From contig OY821791.1 of NCBI GenBank assembly GCA_963682175.1, forward strand, positions 31,928,326 to 31,992,325: DNA of 64,000 bases, read 5' to 3'. Below are positions 36,512 through 50,138 of the stretch, one piece after another. Source of the stretch: Triglochin maritima (taxonomy: Eukaryota > Streptophyta > Magnoliopsida > Alismatales > Juncaginaceae). Under the pieces are notes generated by a model that did no database searches, was not told the DNA's origin, and saw only the letters and a list, made by a program, of their open reading frames with translations. The translations under genes were made by a program, and so were the position numbers. Positions within the stretch are counted from its first letter, which is position 1. The number at the start of each line of letters is the position of its first letter.

Positions 36512-36928
36512 AGATCATGCCAATTTGCTAGTAGAGTTCGTGTTCAGAGCATTGAACGAAGTCAAGAGAATGCGAATGTTGCATTGGTTGTTTTTCAAGT
36601 TGTTTACTGCTCTCCTCCAGACAGGAGCATGTGCCCAACAGAAGTATGGTACAGATCTCTAACACCTGCTGCAGATGTTGCAAAGGAGCTTGTTAGAGCT
36701 CAAAGTATGCAGCTTTTTGAGGAAATAGGCTTCCCTTACCCAATCATATCAGTTGTTGGAGGCGGCAAAAGGGAAATTGATTTGTATGCGTATATTATTG
36801 GTGCTGATTTGGCTGTTTTCTTTCTTGTTGCGATTTTTTATCAGTCTGTCATAAGAAATAACAGCAAATTTCTTGACGTATATCAACTTGAAGATCAGTT
36901 TCCTAAAGAGTTCGTATTTGTCTTGATG
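36512..36928 (+). pseudogene. PIEZO: PIEZO exon block 6
   Basis: Coding resumes just after the solo LTR (DHANLLVEFVFRALNEVKRM, RMLHWLFFKL). A frame change near 36605 leads into PPDRSMCPTEVWYRSLTPAA, IISVVGGGKREIDLYAYIIG and LEDQFPKEFVFVLM, ending at a GTAAAT donor (36929). Joining the block to 34376 after removing the LTR leaves the frame off by one base, so there is a lesion at or near the insertion. Confidence 0.82.
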
Positions 36929-38221
36929 GTAAATATATAGTTTTACAATATTGGTTCTTGGAGAATCTGGCTACCCTATCATTGACTTGTGTGTGTTGGT
37001 TCAGATCGTGTCAATATTTTTCAACCCAATCCTCTTTTCACCATTTTGACAATCCAAAAGAGATTTACAACAACAAAACAACAACAAACCATATAATATG
37101 AAAGCAGTTTAGATTTCAGTAGTTTAAAATCCCTGCTTGTACTTTAGATATGATTGTCACATTTCAATGCTTTACTTGACATTTGCTCTCATGTTAGTCT
37201 GGATATGGTGGCTTGGCTTTGAATCTCACTTGGGCAGTTGTGTTACTACTTGTAGTGGCTAAATGGTTATGATTGACGTGAGTGTGGAGTTATTTCTTGT
37301 GACGATGGATTTGGTATTTCGCCAATTTTGCCTTTGATTTTTGCCTGTTCCTCTAACTCTGCTATGTTTAGTTTTATGATGTATATTGTATTCTCATTGA
37401 AGAATTCTGTGTAGTTACACGATTTATAGGTTGTACAAAGAATGGGAAACCTAGAATAATTACAAATTTCCAGGATTATTTCCTAGAACACAAGAGATTT
37501 ACAGCTGTTAGCTGCACACTATCTCCATAAGATGTAAGTTTCTTAGAAATATAAGTTTCCTAAAATATAAATTCTGGATTTTCAACAGTATTTACTTTTT
37601 TTAATAAAAGGGGGGCAAACCTACAGATATATTGATTTTTTTATACAAGAGGTGTGTATACACTAGCAAATCGACTAGCTAATGCTAACTTGTGAAGTAT
37701 ACTGATCTATGTGTAACCAGAAAGACAAACAAACAAAATTTAACAAAACTTCCGGCCATACAGCCAAATTAACACATCCAAGGTACCAACTATGGATGTC
37801 GGTCACTAAACTCCTGTTTGACCTAACGTACCACGATCCCCAAGGAGCATTTACCGATGGCTTGCTTGCAAAGAAGCACAGATACAAACACGGGTATCGG
37901 GTATGACACGATACAACATGAGGATATGACATTTTTGTATATCAATTAAAATATAACTAATCTATATAATTTTTTTAAAACTTAGTGCACGAATAAAATA
38001 TGCAAACAGTACCAACTTTTTAAAACATAAGTGTAGCTTCACTAATAGAACATAAAAGCCAAAAATACGTCTTTGTCGATCATTGACACTCAACATATCT
38101 CATTCCTCTTCAAGTAAAACATCATCATTAACAAATACACTAACAGTTGTGTCCTGACATGGGTTGTTGATCTCCTGACATGACAGGATTCATCACTGGT
38201 TTGGAAATTTTCTTTTTCCCG
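36929..38221. other. PIEZO intron or gap region
   Basis: No coding exon was recognised. The roughly 190 residues that plant PIEZO has between block 6 and the cap should lie between here and 51522, but were not found. The stretch is AT-rich with no clear repeat. Confidence 0.5.
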
Positions 38222-39010
38222 GCCCCTCACGGACCGTGAATCCTCTCAATTTTGTGATCTTTTGGATCTGTTAAATTCAGTTTCTATCTCTATGGCTGCT
38301 GCTGATTCCCTTATTTGGAATTTTCAATCTAATCTTGCTTTCTCGGTCAAATTCCTCTATCATATTCTTCTTGGCCCAGACCCGTCTTTACACCTTGTGT
38401 TGCTGATTTTGAACAAGAACGTGCCACCAAAAATTTGTTTTCTGGTTTGGTTGATTTTTCACGGTAAGACTCTGACGGAGGTTGCCTTAAAATCCAGGGG
38501 TTGGAGCCTGGCCACTAGATGCCCACTATGTCTATTGGAGGAAGAGCACAATGACCACCTTTTCAGAGATTGTGAGATTACCATAGATTTATTGGAAAAG
38601 CTTGTGTCCAAGCTTACTATAGGTATGGTTAATGTGGGTAGGGATTTTAGAGAATTTTGGTCAAAATGGATTTCGAACACTACTAAAGGTCCCGTCAAGG
38701 AGTTGTTGGAACTCTTGACCCTCTTGCATTATGGTGGAATATTTGGGTGACACACAATAGATTGCGGTTCGATAACAAGAAAATTGTACTTGGGGAGATT
38801 TGACAAAAAACTGTCCGGGATGTCCACCTGTGGATGAAAATCTTGGGGATTACCGTGGACTATTTGACTTAGAATCTCTCATTGTTGGGTGAATGTGTGA
38901 TCTTTACGCTTTTCCCCCACGTCTTGTGGATTTAATTTTGGACATTTCTTTTCGGTTGAGGCATTGTCGGAATCCTGTTTCTGACTTGCTGCTGTTTTTC
39001 CTGTTTTTAT
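38222..39010 (+). mobile_element. L1-type LINE fragment, zinc-binding end of the ORF2-like protein
   Basis: The plus-strand frame 38262-38750 encodes the reverse-transcriptase-associated zinc-binding region common at the C-terminus of plant LINE proteins: NVPPKICFLVWLIFHGKTLT, then CPLCLLEEEHNDHLFRDC. Coding-like sequence continues with stops to about 39010. No RT core, poly-A tail or target duplication was identified. It is a truncated relic in the PIEZO intron. Confidence 0.75.
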
Positions 39011-39033
39011 CACCTGTTGTATCCATTTTTACT

Positions 39034-39671
39034 CTATAAATGATCAAAAAAAGTTGTCCATGAGGTATCGTATCCGACATGGATACGACACAGAAACATT
39101 TTTAAGTATCTAGCTTGCATGTTAGTGCACGACGGGCCCATGGCGGAGAACTTTGCTTCCACAAAACATGCATCAACTCCTCGTGGTCTTCTTGAGCAAC
39201 CCTTCATATAGGCTCTTAAGCCTAACAATGTCTGCCACCTGGCTATAGCACCAATTCCACCCGCAAGTTGTCTCCTCAAATAGTCTTGTTCCTCTTCCTA
39301 TCCTTCCAAGCTCGTGCACCACGCACCCATTTCCATCCTCGTGGTACCCTTAAGCGTTTTGGGTCAGGTCAGACAGATCTCGGCATGCTCTCTTGATCCT
39401 TGTTGAGTTCCTCCACCAGCGAAAGACTTTGAATGTTGGGGATACTAAGGTTTTGAAGGATGTTAGCCCAAACATTTGTAGCATATGAACACTTGAATAG
39501 GACGTGCCCGCCATCTTCAAAGCCTTAAAGACACATCGGGCACCGAGAGATCATGTTGATTTTGCACATCCTCACGTTTGTATGTGTCATCAACAACCAT
39601 CGCACCCTTCCATAGTGTCATTGCATGGTGAGGAACATGGTTATCCACCATGGTTTTCTTAACTCACTTTC
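39034..39671 (-). mobile_element. Antisense LINE fragment, zinc-binding part (downstream half)
   Basis: On the minus strand several short frames resemble the zinc-binding end of a plant L1-type protein, including a cysteine/histidine stretch with GGHVLFKCSYATNVW and the segment LRRQLAGGIGAIARW. Stops and shifts are frequent. It is the continuation of the fragment at 50139-51310, from which element C separates it; the split is marked by CTTTC on both sides. Confidence 0.7.
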
Positions 39672-41842
39672 TGTAACATCCCGAAACAGCGGAAAATTTA
39701 AAAATTGTAATCAAGACACAGGAACTCAATCAATCAAAGACGGAACTGTTACTTCTCATAAACAAATAGCGGTGCACCAAAATTACATCAGAGTTTGTCA
39801 AATAATACATGATTACAACAAAACGACAACAAAAGATAAAACGTAATCATGCCGAGCTCAGCGGTCCGAGAAGAGGATCCGACTCCAAAATGCGCGTGCC
39901 CACCGATCACCACCCAACTGGACCTACTGCGGTCCTGAAAATATATAACAACAATGCCTGAGTTTCCAGAAGGAAACCCCGTATGCCAACTCACCTATAT
40001 GCATGCATTACACAAATGAACCTATCATACTAGTAGCGTGTCATGGCATCGACAGAAATGGAAAGCAGTTCCCCCGAAGGGTAAAACAGGACATCAGTCC
40101 GACAGTCAACAACGAGTCTCCCGAGGAGACCTACTGCAGGCACATGCAGCCTTACAGCACGCGACATCGCACCCCCCACACGCGGCTACACTACTCAAGG
40201 GTTCGGCAGGGAGCCTCTGTCACGCCTGCGCGCCGATAGAATACAGATCTGCAAATCTCAGTGGTCGGAGCCACAGGGACCAACGGGGCCGTCGCCCGGA
40301 AGGTATAACAACATCATCTCGATAGGTGCCCAGTCGAGGAATCAACATAGCCGGAACAGCCTCAGCCCAACAATCATCATCGCCGGCACAACCTCGGCGG
40401 CATCACCGGCACAACATCGGTGGTCCATCACAACGTCCGGCACAGCATCAGACGGGTCCAGACCGAAGTATGCCAGGTCATCAGGCTCCTCGAGGCGCAA
40501 ACACCAACCGCGCCGCTATAAAAGCAGGGCAGCGACCTCCGTAGCCCGTGGGCCGGTAGTCACCTCACCCAACGCCAGTTGCGTGCCCGCACAAACATCA
40601 ACACTGGGATCCGCGATCCCTCAGGCCTGCTATACTACAATAAGTCCAAACAATCCATCACATTAGTCACGCTCCATACACGGAACTGGCGCGTCCCGAA
40701 CACCCACACTCTTCCCAACGGCGGTCCCTGGGCAGGCACGCATCACGCGCCCACCGTCACCTCCCGGCTCATGCACAAGGCGAGGACACGGGTTTCCGTG
40801 GACAAAGTTGGCGTTCAAAAAGGGAACCAGGAATTCTGTCCTGGGCCCAAACGGTCGACCGGAAGAGGTGATTCGGTCGACCGGTTCCAGAAAGGAATCG
40901 GTCGACCGTACTCCTAAAACGGTCTACCGCTGTGCTTAAAACAGAACCCCTCAACGATCGAACAAAGGTCTAAAACCGGTCGACCGAACGAGGTCAAAAT
41001 CCGGAGTCTGGTCAACATCAAAAATCGGATCTATCGATCGACCGACTCAGGGGTCCCGGTCGACCGAAATCCTACAGGGTCAACCTAGCATTCTACGTCA
41101 TATAATCGGTCGAACACAAAAATACAATCGGTCGAACAAACATGCAATAATAACCAGTACACTTAAGTTCCGGTCGAACAACCCAAGGAACCGGTCGACC
41201 GAAAACAGACAGAAAGTCCCAACTCACCAGCAATACGTACTACCGGTCGACCGCCACCAAGCATCGTTCGACCGATGAGGGTTAAAGTCGGGCAATAACA
41301 CTACATTCGGTCGACCGCCCGAAGGGACCGGTCGACCGTTGGTCGTCTTCAACCTCGCGCCAGCCGAGGTTTTCCACGGAAAACAACGCCGAGGAGGTCT
41401 CCGACCTCCCCGTCCGACCAACACAACCCTTCACAAGGGTTAACAACACAAAATCACACTATCAAGTTGACATACCTCAACCAACGACGACGAAACGCCA
41501 GAGCTCGCTCACGCACGTCGCCTCCGGTAGACCTCGATCACGCGCGGCGCCTCTCCCGCACGAACACCTTCCTCAGCCGACGCCTCCGCAGCTGCTCCAC
41601 CAACACGCACGCAACAACAAAGGAAAGGAAGGAGTGAGGGAAAGGAAGGAGAAGAAAAAAAGGAAGAAGAAACCCTTAAAACCCCTCTCCTCGCTACAGT
41701 GCACGCCACACTACACCTCTCACCCATCACCAGGCCACTGTTCACTCGCTCCACCCCATGCAACTCCTGTTCACTTGCCTTCCCCATGCAAACCACACCC
41801 CTAAACCCGGATTAACCCTAAACCGGGGTTTGGGTTCTAACA
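39672..41842 (-). repeat. 3' LTR of element C
   Basis: On the minus strand it begins TGTTAGAACCC and ends GGGATGTTACA. It holds a cluster of CGGTCGACCG palindromes and one-base variants between about 40855 and 41340. The short open frames in it are shared with its partner LTR and look non-coding. Confidence 0.93.
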
Positions 41843-44071
41843 ATCCACCCAACTTAAAAGGATTTTGTCCCGAAATTTAAGCAAACACTCACCGAAAAAC
41901 TCTGGATACTGGCTTCTGACATCCTCCTCGATCTCCCAAGTGGCCTCGCGCTCGCTGTGATGCTGCCACCTGACCTTCACCATCGGGATGGTCCTCCTCC
42001 TGAGCTGGTGATCCATGCGATCAACAATCTCGACTGGCCTCTCCTCGAGCGACAAGTCCTGCTGAATCTCTGGCACTGCTATCTCAATAACGTGCGACGG
42101 ATCTGCCACATACTTCCTCAACATCGACACATGGAAGACATTATACAGACCCGAAAACTGCGTCCGGAACGCAATCCGGTAGGCAACCTCTCCAACTCGG
42201 TCGATGATCTCAAACGGTCCAACATATCTCGGACTGAGCTTCCCCTTCTTCCCAAACCTCATCACACCTCGGGCAGGGGAAATCTTCAGAAACACGTGGT
42301 CGCCCACCTCGAAACTCAGCACTCGTCTGCGTCGATCAGCATAACTCTTCTGTCTGCTCTGTGATGTGGCCAGCCTCCTCCTGATCACATTCACCTTCTC
42401 TGAGTACATCTGCACAATCTCTGGCCCCACTAACTGCCTCTCGCCCACATCACTCCATCATACTGGTGATCTGCAAGGCCTCCCGTACAACGCCTCGTAC
42501 GGTGTCATCCCAATACTTGAGTGGTAGCTGTTGTTGTAGGCAAACTCTATCAGTGGCAAGTGCTCATCCCAGTGTCCTGCCCAATCCAGTGTGCATGCTC
42601 TAAGCATATCCTCCAGGGTCTGAATCGTCCTCTCTGACTGACCATCTGTCTGCGGATGAAACGCTGTACTGAACCTCAGACGCGTCCCCAAAGCCTGCTG
42701 CAGACTCCCCCAAAATCTGGAAGTGAATCGAGGATCTCGATCGAAGATGATGCTCACTGGCACTCCATGCAACCTGACTATCTCCTCCATGTACAACTTA
42801 GCCAGACCCTCCAAAGGCAACGTGGTCCTGATCGCTAAGAAATGCGCCGACTTGGTCAGTTGATCGACTATCACCCAAATCACGTCGTGGAATCTCCTCG
42901 TCTTCGGCAATCCTGTGACAAAATCCATCGTCACGTGCTCCCACTTCCACTCAGGAAGCTCTATACACTACATCGGTCCTGCTGGCCTCTGATGCTCAAT
43001 CTTCACCTGCTGACAGACTAAGCATCTCTCCACAAACTCTGCGATGTCCCTCTTCATGCCCTTCCACCAGAAGTTCCGCTGCAGGTCCTTATACATCTTC
43101 GTGCTCCCCGGATGAATGGTGTATCTAGCTCTGTGTGCCTCCTCCATGATGTCATCTCTCAGCCCATCAAACTTCGGCACCCAGATCCGACTCCTGAACC
43201 TCAGACCACCATCAACCCCCACACTGAAGTCTGATCCATCTCTGGAAGCCAACTGTAGCAGACCAGCTAACTCATCATCCCCCTGCTGAGCCTGAACCAA
43301 CCGTGAGACAGTCTGCGGCTCCACCCGAAGCCCAGCAATCACTGCTCCCTCTGAGCCTTCTGTGAACGGTCTCCACTCTGACAAAACCTCGAGTAACCTC
43401 CACTCCTGGATGCACAGACTCGCAACTGAAACCTCCACCTTCCTGCTCAGCGCATCTGCAACCGAATTCGCCTTCCCCGGATGATAGGAAATGGTGAAGT
43501 CGTAGTCCTTAATGAACTCAAGCCACCTGCGCTGCCTCATATTCAGCTCCTTCTGCGAGAACAAATACTTCAGACTTTGATGATCGGTGAAGACCTCGAA
43601 CTGCTCGCCATACAGATAGTGCCGCTAGGTCTTCAACGCGTGAACTACTGCTGCTAACTCCAGATCGTGAGTCGGGTAGTTCTTCTCGTGCACCTTCAGC
43701 TGCCTCGAAGCGTACGCGACCACCTTCCCGTGCTGCATCAGAACACAACCCAAGCCTATCCCTGATGCATCGTTGTAAATCACGTAGCCTCCACTGCCAC
43801 TCGGTAGAGTCAGAATAGGTGCTGTCGTCAATCGCCTCTTCAGCTCCTGAAAGCTGTCCTCGCACTTCTGGGACCAAACGAACTTGACGCCCTTCTGCGT
43901 CAACGCTGTCAGCGGCGACGCAAGTCTGGAGAAATCCTGAATGAACCGTCTGTAATACTCTGCCAGTCCCACGAAACTCCTGATCTCCGTCACGCTCGTC
44001 GGGGCTCTCCACTGAGTCACAGCCTCGACCTTCGCCGGATCCACCGATATCCCATCCGCTGACACAATATG

Positions 44072-45612
44072 TGTAGGATCGTGTGGGTTATGAGTCCACA
44101 ATTAAGGCTAATTAACAAATATAATCCTAAACAAACTCTACTTGCAAGTCAAAAGATGATGCAGCGGAATTTAAAACAAATACAAGCAAGTAGGGAATAG
44201 AAAATGCAAACCACAATCACACGGGGGATTTTATAGAGGTTCGGCACCCAACCCGGGTCCTAGTCCTCTCTTGCAAGCTCCGCTCGGATCACCGAGCTCC
44301 GCCTACGACTTCACTAACCACTCCCCGTTCCGGGCCGGGAGAGAACGCCTTTACAACCGTCAAACTCGCGAACAACCACGCCGAGCTTGGAATCTTCCTC
44401 TCACAATCCGAGAGGGACACTTCGGGCTTTCACCGAAGTCCTTGCTTCCTTTTACAACAATTGTAACCTTGAGTGGAACAACACTCTCTAAACTTTGAGC
44501 ACACTTGAATGAGATTGGAAATATGATTAAGTGTGGAGATTTGAGGTTTGGAGTGTATGGAATTCTCTCTAAAGTTTGGGACAAGTTTGTAGTGGGAGAG
44601 TTGTGTTAAAATGTGTTTTACAACTCTATTTATAAGCATTAGAGAGAATAGATCTGTTGGGACAAGATTTGGTTGGATATTGTGCAAAGAACACAAAGCA
44701 GAAAATCGGGCTGCAAATCTGTCCAGAAACGGTCGACGGAAAGGTGTATCGGTCGACCGAACCCTTGGGTTCGATAGGGATACGGTCGACCGAAATATGA
44801 ATCGGTCGATTGAACACTTAAGTCAATTAAGAAAACGGTCGACCGAACAAGATTACCGGTCGACCGAACAAGCGTTTCGGTAGAGGGAAAAATGGATCGG
44901 TCGAACGAAATTGTGTTGACCGATAGCAGGGGATTTTGACAAGGTTAAACGGTCGACCGAAACTGGTTTTGGCGGTCGACCGATTATGGACAGGCACTTT
45001 GGGTTTGTCAAGAGATGAACCAACGGTCGACCGATCTTGGTCCTCGGTCGACCGATACATGAAATACATTTGGGGTATTTTTGGTTTAATACAAATACGA
45101 CCGTTGGGTATATACGACAAAATAACGGTCGGGAAAATAAGGTTCGAACGGTCGACCGTTTGGAAAGGTTCGGTCGACCGGAAACAGACAGGGAAACACA
45201 ATTAGAAAGCTTGATCATCCGGTCGACCGAACGACCTGTTGCGGTCGACCGAATGTGGGCAGACAGTTAAGTTTAGTGTTTTCCGGTCTAGGTTTGGGTG
45301 ATCTATTGAAGTCCAAATTAAGTGAAATTTCGTGTGTGACTTCTATGAGGAACCTAGTGTGTGATTAAGTTGATTTTAGCTCAAGTATGCTCAATTACAC
45401 TTTGTTCCTAAGACTCAAAAGAAATCAAGATTACATGTCTTCGATTTAGCTTTAATTACATGTCTTGACTTCATTTCCATCTTTCTTGAGTCTTGATCAC
45501 CTGTAGAGGTTAGCACAATACAATATATATGCAATGCATAGTGTGTGCTACTCTAATTAAGATTTGGTTGATTAAATCATCAAAACATAAGATTAAGGCC
45601 AAAAAGCCAACA
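44072..45612 (-). mobile_element. Nested solo LTR, third family
   Basis: The 1,541-base copy of the 28078-29575 element (TGTAGGATCG to GCCAACA) is inserted into the reverse transcriptase of element C. Its flanks, ATATG (44067-44071) and ACATG (45613-45617), match at four of five bases. It has twelve exact CGGTCGACCG palindromes (about 44748-45250), the conserved TATA-like box at 44626-44634 and the GGTTCGGCACCC leader block. It is the youngest layer in this stack. Confidence 0.88.
44626..44634 (-). promoter_or_regulatory. TATA-like box in nested solo LTR
   Basis: TATAAATAG on the minus strand, in the same relative position as in the copy at 28078. It sits between the palindrome block and the leader block. 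Confidence 0.45.
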
Positions 45613-47952
45613 ACATGTCCCAGAAAAGCCACCTGATCCAACCAAAACTTACACTTCGTGTACTTGGCATAAAGCTGCTGATCCCTCAAGATGCCAAGCA
45701 CAATCCTCAGGTGCTCTCGATGCTGCTCCCTGTCGGGCGAGTATACCAAGATGTCATCCACGAACACCACGACAAATCTGTCAAGGTACGGCTGGAAGGT
45801 CCTATTCATCAAATCCATGAATGTTGCAGGTGCATTCGTCAGTCCAAATGGCATCACCAAGAACTCGTAGTGGCCTTACCGCGTCCTGAAGGCTGTCTTC
45901 TGAACATCTGCCTCCCTGATCCGCAACTGGTGATAACCCGAACGCAGATCGATCTTCGAGAACACTCTCGCCGTCTGCAACTGATCAAACAAATCATCAA
46001 TCCTGGGCAAAGGGTACCGGTTCCGAACGGTAACCTTATTCAGCATCCTGTAGTCAATGCACATCCGCAACGATCCATCCTTCTTCTTCACGAAGAGCAC
46101 AGGCGCTCCCCATGGAGAAACACTCGGTCGAATGAACCCGGACTCCATCAACTCCTGCAACTGCTTCTTCACCTCTGTCAACTCAGCATGTGCCATCTGA
46201 TACGGTGCCTTCGGCTGAGGTGTCGTACCCGCTACCAACTCGATGCCAAACTCGATCTCTCGGTGCGGCGGTAACGCTGGAATCTCTGCTGGAAACACAT
46301 CCGGAAACTCCTGCACAATCTCTATGTCCTCCAGCCTCCTCGTCTCAGGATCAGGAACTACCAGCGTGGCAACAAACGCTCTGCATCCCTGCTGTATCAG
46401 TCTTTGTGCCTTAACCGCAGACACAATCAGACGACCCCCTCTGCTCCTCGCACCTCTGATCAGAACATCTAGCAAGCCCTCCATCGGAATCAGAATCTTC
46501 TTCTCGCGGCAAAAGACCCGCACGTCGTACTGTGACAGCCAGTCCATCCCCAGTATGACGTCGAAGTCCACCATCGGTAACAAGACCAGATCTGCCGGAA
46601 AATCATGGTCTCCCGAAGCAACTGTGGTGCCGGGGAAAAAGCTCCCCGCAGTGCCCACCTCACCCATGGGCGTGCTGACTTCCAAAACATCAGTCAGCAG
46701 CACAGGGGTCTGACCCAACTCGCCAGCAAACTTCTCCGAAATGAAGGAGTGAGTGGCGCCACAATCAAACAACACCCGAGCTACTGAACCAGAAACTGAA
46801 AGCGTACCTTCCACGACGGTGTTGGAGTCCCTCGCCTCCTCAGCCTGAATAGTGAAGACTCGCCCGGTCTTCCTACTCTGCCCTGGTGAAACAACTGATC
46901 GGCTGCCTCCGCCTCTGCCTACTGCTGGTGGTCCTGGCCTCCTGCTCGGCTCTCCCTGCCTCTGAGGACAATCACGGACAAAATGCCCCATCTGGCCGCA
47001 ACCCATACACGCTCCAGTCCGACGGGGACACTCCTGTCCTGGATGGAACCTCCCGCAGTAAGTGCACGCTCCTGACTGACGTGCTCCTCCTCCATCGAAC
47101 CTGGGCCTCTTGCCCGGGTTCCCTGCTCCACGACCAGCTACTCTGCTACCGGTACTCACTGGCGCCTTCCGCGCCTCCTGAATACACTCCCTCTGGTCCT
47201 GCTCGATGATCGTAGCATGCTTCACCGCATCTGCAAGGGTCCGCGACATGCTGTTGATCACCCGAGATCGAAGCGGCTGCCTCAGTCCCTTCACAAACTT
47301 CCTCGCCCGCTGCTCTGGGGTCACACATATCTCTGGGCAGTAACGCTCCAAGGCGTTGAACCTGCTGATGTAGCTCGCCAGAGTCATCTCCCTCTGCTCC
47401 AGCGACATAAACTCCTCCCTCTTCTGATCCCTGACATGCTGGGGAAAGTACTGCTCGTGGAACACCTCCAAGAACTCCTCCCAGCTGACATCTGCACGGT
47501 CATCAAACAGAACTGTGGACGTAGATCTCCACCAGTTGGCGGCCTCGCCATCGAAAACATAGGTGGCCAGCTCCACCATCCTCTCAGGCGCTACTCCAAT
47601 AGCGCGGAAGATCTTCTCCATCCGGAAGATCCAGTCCTCTGCAACCTCTGGGGCCCTCCTGCCATCAAAAGTCGGCGGGTGCTGACGCATGAACCGATCG
47701 TGCTCAGCTCCCACTCCGCCCTGGGCGCTCTGAGCTGCCTGACGCTCCAGAAACTCGCCCAACCTGTCCCAATGAGCACCAGATGTGTCGTCACTGGGAT
47801 CGCGATCGCGTGGAGAACTCCTCACGCGCCTAGGTGCCATCTGACAGAAGAAACAATCACAACTTCAGCCATGTATGCATGCCAAAAATATAAAATGCAT
47901 GAGTCCTATTACTACAAGGGTGATTTCATTGGGAACCGCATAGGAATCGACC

Positions 47953-47964
47953 GCTCTGATACCA
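47953..47964 (-). promoter_or_regulatory. Primer-binding site of element C
   Basis: TGGTATCAGAGC on the minus strand, matching initiator Met tRNA, three bases inside the 5' LTR. It is identical to the site of element A. Confidence 0.9.
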
Positions 47965-47967
47965 AGT

Positions 47968-50138
47968 TGTAACATCCCGAAACAGCGGAAAATTTAAAAA
48001 TTGTAATCAAGACACAAGAACTCAATCAATCAAAGACGGGACTGTTACTTCTCATAAACAAATAGCGGTGCACCAAAATTACATCAGAGTTTGTCAAATA
48101 ATACATGATTACAACAAAACGACAACAAAAGATAAAACGTAATCATGCCGAGCTCAGCGGTCCGAGAAGAGGATCCGACTCCAAAATGCGCGTGCCCACC
48201 GATCACCACCCAACTGGACCTACTGCGGTCCTGAAAATATATAACAACAATGCTTGAGTTTCCAGAAGGAAACCCCGTATGCCAACTCACCTATATGCAT
48301 GCATTACACAAATGAACCTATCATACTAGTAGCGTGTCACGGCATCGACAGAAATGGAAAGCAGTTCCCCCGAAGGGTAAAACAGGACATCAGTCCGACA
48401 GTCAACAACGAGTCTCCCGAGGAGACCTACTGCAGGCACATGCAGCCTTACAGCACGCGACATCGCACCCCCCACACGCGGCTACACTACTCAAGGGTTC
48501 GGCAGGGAGCCTCTGTCACGCCTGCGCGCCGATAGAATACAGATCTGCAAATCTCAGTGGTCGGAGCCACAGGGACCAACAGGGCTGTCGCCCGGAAGGT
48601 ATAACAACATCATCTCGATAGGTGCCCAGTCGAGGAATCAACATAGCCGGAACAGCCTCGGCCCAACAATCATCATCGCCGGCACAACCTCGGCGGCATC
48701 ACCGGCACAACATCGGTGGTCCATCACAACGTCCGGCACAGCATCGGACGGGTCCAGACCGAAGTATGCCAGGTCATCAGGCTCCTCGAGCCGCAAACAC
48801 CAACCGCGCCGCTATAAAAGCAGGGCAGCGACCTCCGTAGCCCGTGGGCCGGTAGTCACCTCACCCAACGCCAGTTGCGTGCCCGCACAAACATCAACAC
48901 TGGGATCCGCGATCCCTCAGGCCTGCTATACTACAATAAGTCCAAACAATCCATCACATTAGTCACGCTCCATACACGGAACTGGCGCGTCCCGAACACC
49001 CACACTCTTCCCAACGGCGGTCCCTGGGCAGCCACGCATCACGCGCCCACCGTCACCTCCCGGCTCACGCACAAGGCGAGGACACGGGTTTCCGTGGACA
49101 AAGTTGGCGTTCAAAAAGGGAACCAGGAATTCTGTCCTGGGCCCAAACGGTCGACCGGAAGAGGTGATTCGGTCGACCGGTTCCAGAAAGGAATCGGTCG
49201 ACCGTACTCCTAAAACGGTCTACCGCTGCGCTCAAAACAAAACCCCCCAACGGTCGAACAAAGGTCTAAAACCGGTCGACCGAACGAGGTCAAAATCCGG
49301 AGTCTGGTCAACATCAAAAATCGGATCTATCGGTCGACCGACTCAGGGGTCCCGGTCGACCGAAATCCTACAGGGTCAACCTAGCATTCTACGTCATATA
49401 ATCGGTCGAACGCAAAAATACAATCGGTCGAACAAACATGCAATAATAACCAGTACACTTAAGTTCCGGTCGAACAACCCAAGGAACCGGTCGACCGAAA
49501 ACAGACAGAAAGTCCCAACTCACCAGCAATACGTACTACCGGTCGACCGCCACCAAGCATCGTTCGACCGGTGAAGGTTAAAGTCGGGCAATAACACTAC
49601 ATTCGGTCGACCGCCCGAAGGGACCGGTCGACCGTTGGTCGTCTTCAACCTCGCGCCAGCCGAGGTTTTCCACGGGAAACAACGCCGAGGAGGTCTCCGA
49701 CATCCCCGTCCGACCAACACAACCCTTCACAAGGGTTAACAACACAAAATCACACTATCAAGTTGACATACCTCAACCAACGACGACGAAACGCCGGAGC
49801 TCGCTCACGCACGTCGCCTCCGGTAGACCTCGATCACGCGCGGCGCCTCTCCCGCACGAACACCTTCCTCAGCCGACGCCTCCGCAGCTGCTCCACCAAC
49901 ACGCACGCAACAACAAAGGAAAGGAAGGAGTGAGGGAAAGGAAGGAGAAGAAAAAAAGGAAGAAGAAACCCTTAAAACCCCTCTCATCGCTACAGTGCAC
50001 GCCACACTACACCTCTCACTCATCACCAGGCCACTGTTCACTCGCTCCACCCCATGCAACTCCTGTTCACTTGCCTTCCCCATGCAAACCACACCCCTAA
50101 ACCCGGATTAACCCTAATCCGGGGTTTGGGTTCTAACA
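47968..50138 (-). repeat. 5' LTR of element C
   Basis: Same length as the partner LTR (2,171 bases) and almost identical to it. It has the palindrome cluster at about 49147-49635. Some palindromes differ from the partner copy by single changes, for example ATCGGTCGACCGA here near 49330 versus ATCGATCGACCGA at about 41036. Confidence 0.93.

Larger units (their letters stand above)
41837..47840 (-). pseudogene. gag-pol of element C, four in-frame stops and a nested LTR
   Basis: The frame starts at ATG 47840 ([14 protein letters not shown]). It encodes: gag ([20 protein letters not shown]); a zinc knuckle ([14 protein letters not shown]); a protease ([12 protein letters not shown]); a reverse transcriptase (FVDDILVYS near 45740); RNase H ([20 protein letters not shown]); an integrase ([25 protein letters not shown]); and a chromodomain (VEIVDRMDHQLRRRTIP). 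In-frame stops occur at 45876-45878, 43625-43627, 42968-42970 and 42458-42460, and a 1.5-kb solo LTR sits at 44072-45612 in the reverse transcriptase. No frameshift was noticed outside the nested insertion. The copy cannot make a functional polyprotein. Confidence 0.92.
39672..50138 (-). mobile_element. Full-length chromovirus (Ty3/gypsy) 'C', itself split by a solo LTR
   Basis: Two LTRs of 2,171 bases each (39672-41842 and 47968-50138) enclose gag-pol on the minus strand. The target duplication CTTTC is perfect (39667-39671 and 50139-50143), and the initiator-Met-tRNA primer site lies at 47953-47964. The LTRs are nearly identical (a few visible substitutions such as CAGCCTCAGCC versus CAGCCTCGGCC), so it is young. 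It landed in an older antisense LINE relic. A third-family solo LTR later entered its reverse transcriptase (44072-45612). It is related to element A but a separate family. Confidence 0.95.

Noticed and set aside
44700..45260. CGGTCGACCG clusters considered as a centromeric or other satellite
   Set aside because: Spacing is irregular, the sequence between motifs is unique, and the clusters are confined to LTR interiors.
45615..47972. Plus-strand open frames up to 251 residues
   Set aside because: They are antisense shadows of the gag-pol frame of element C.
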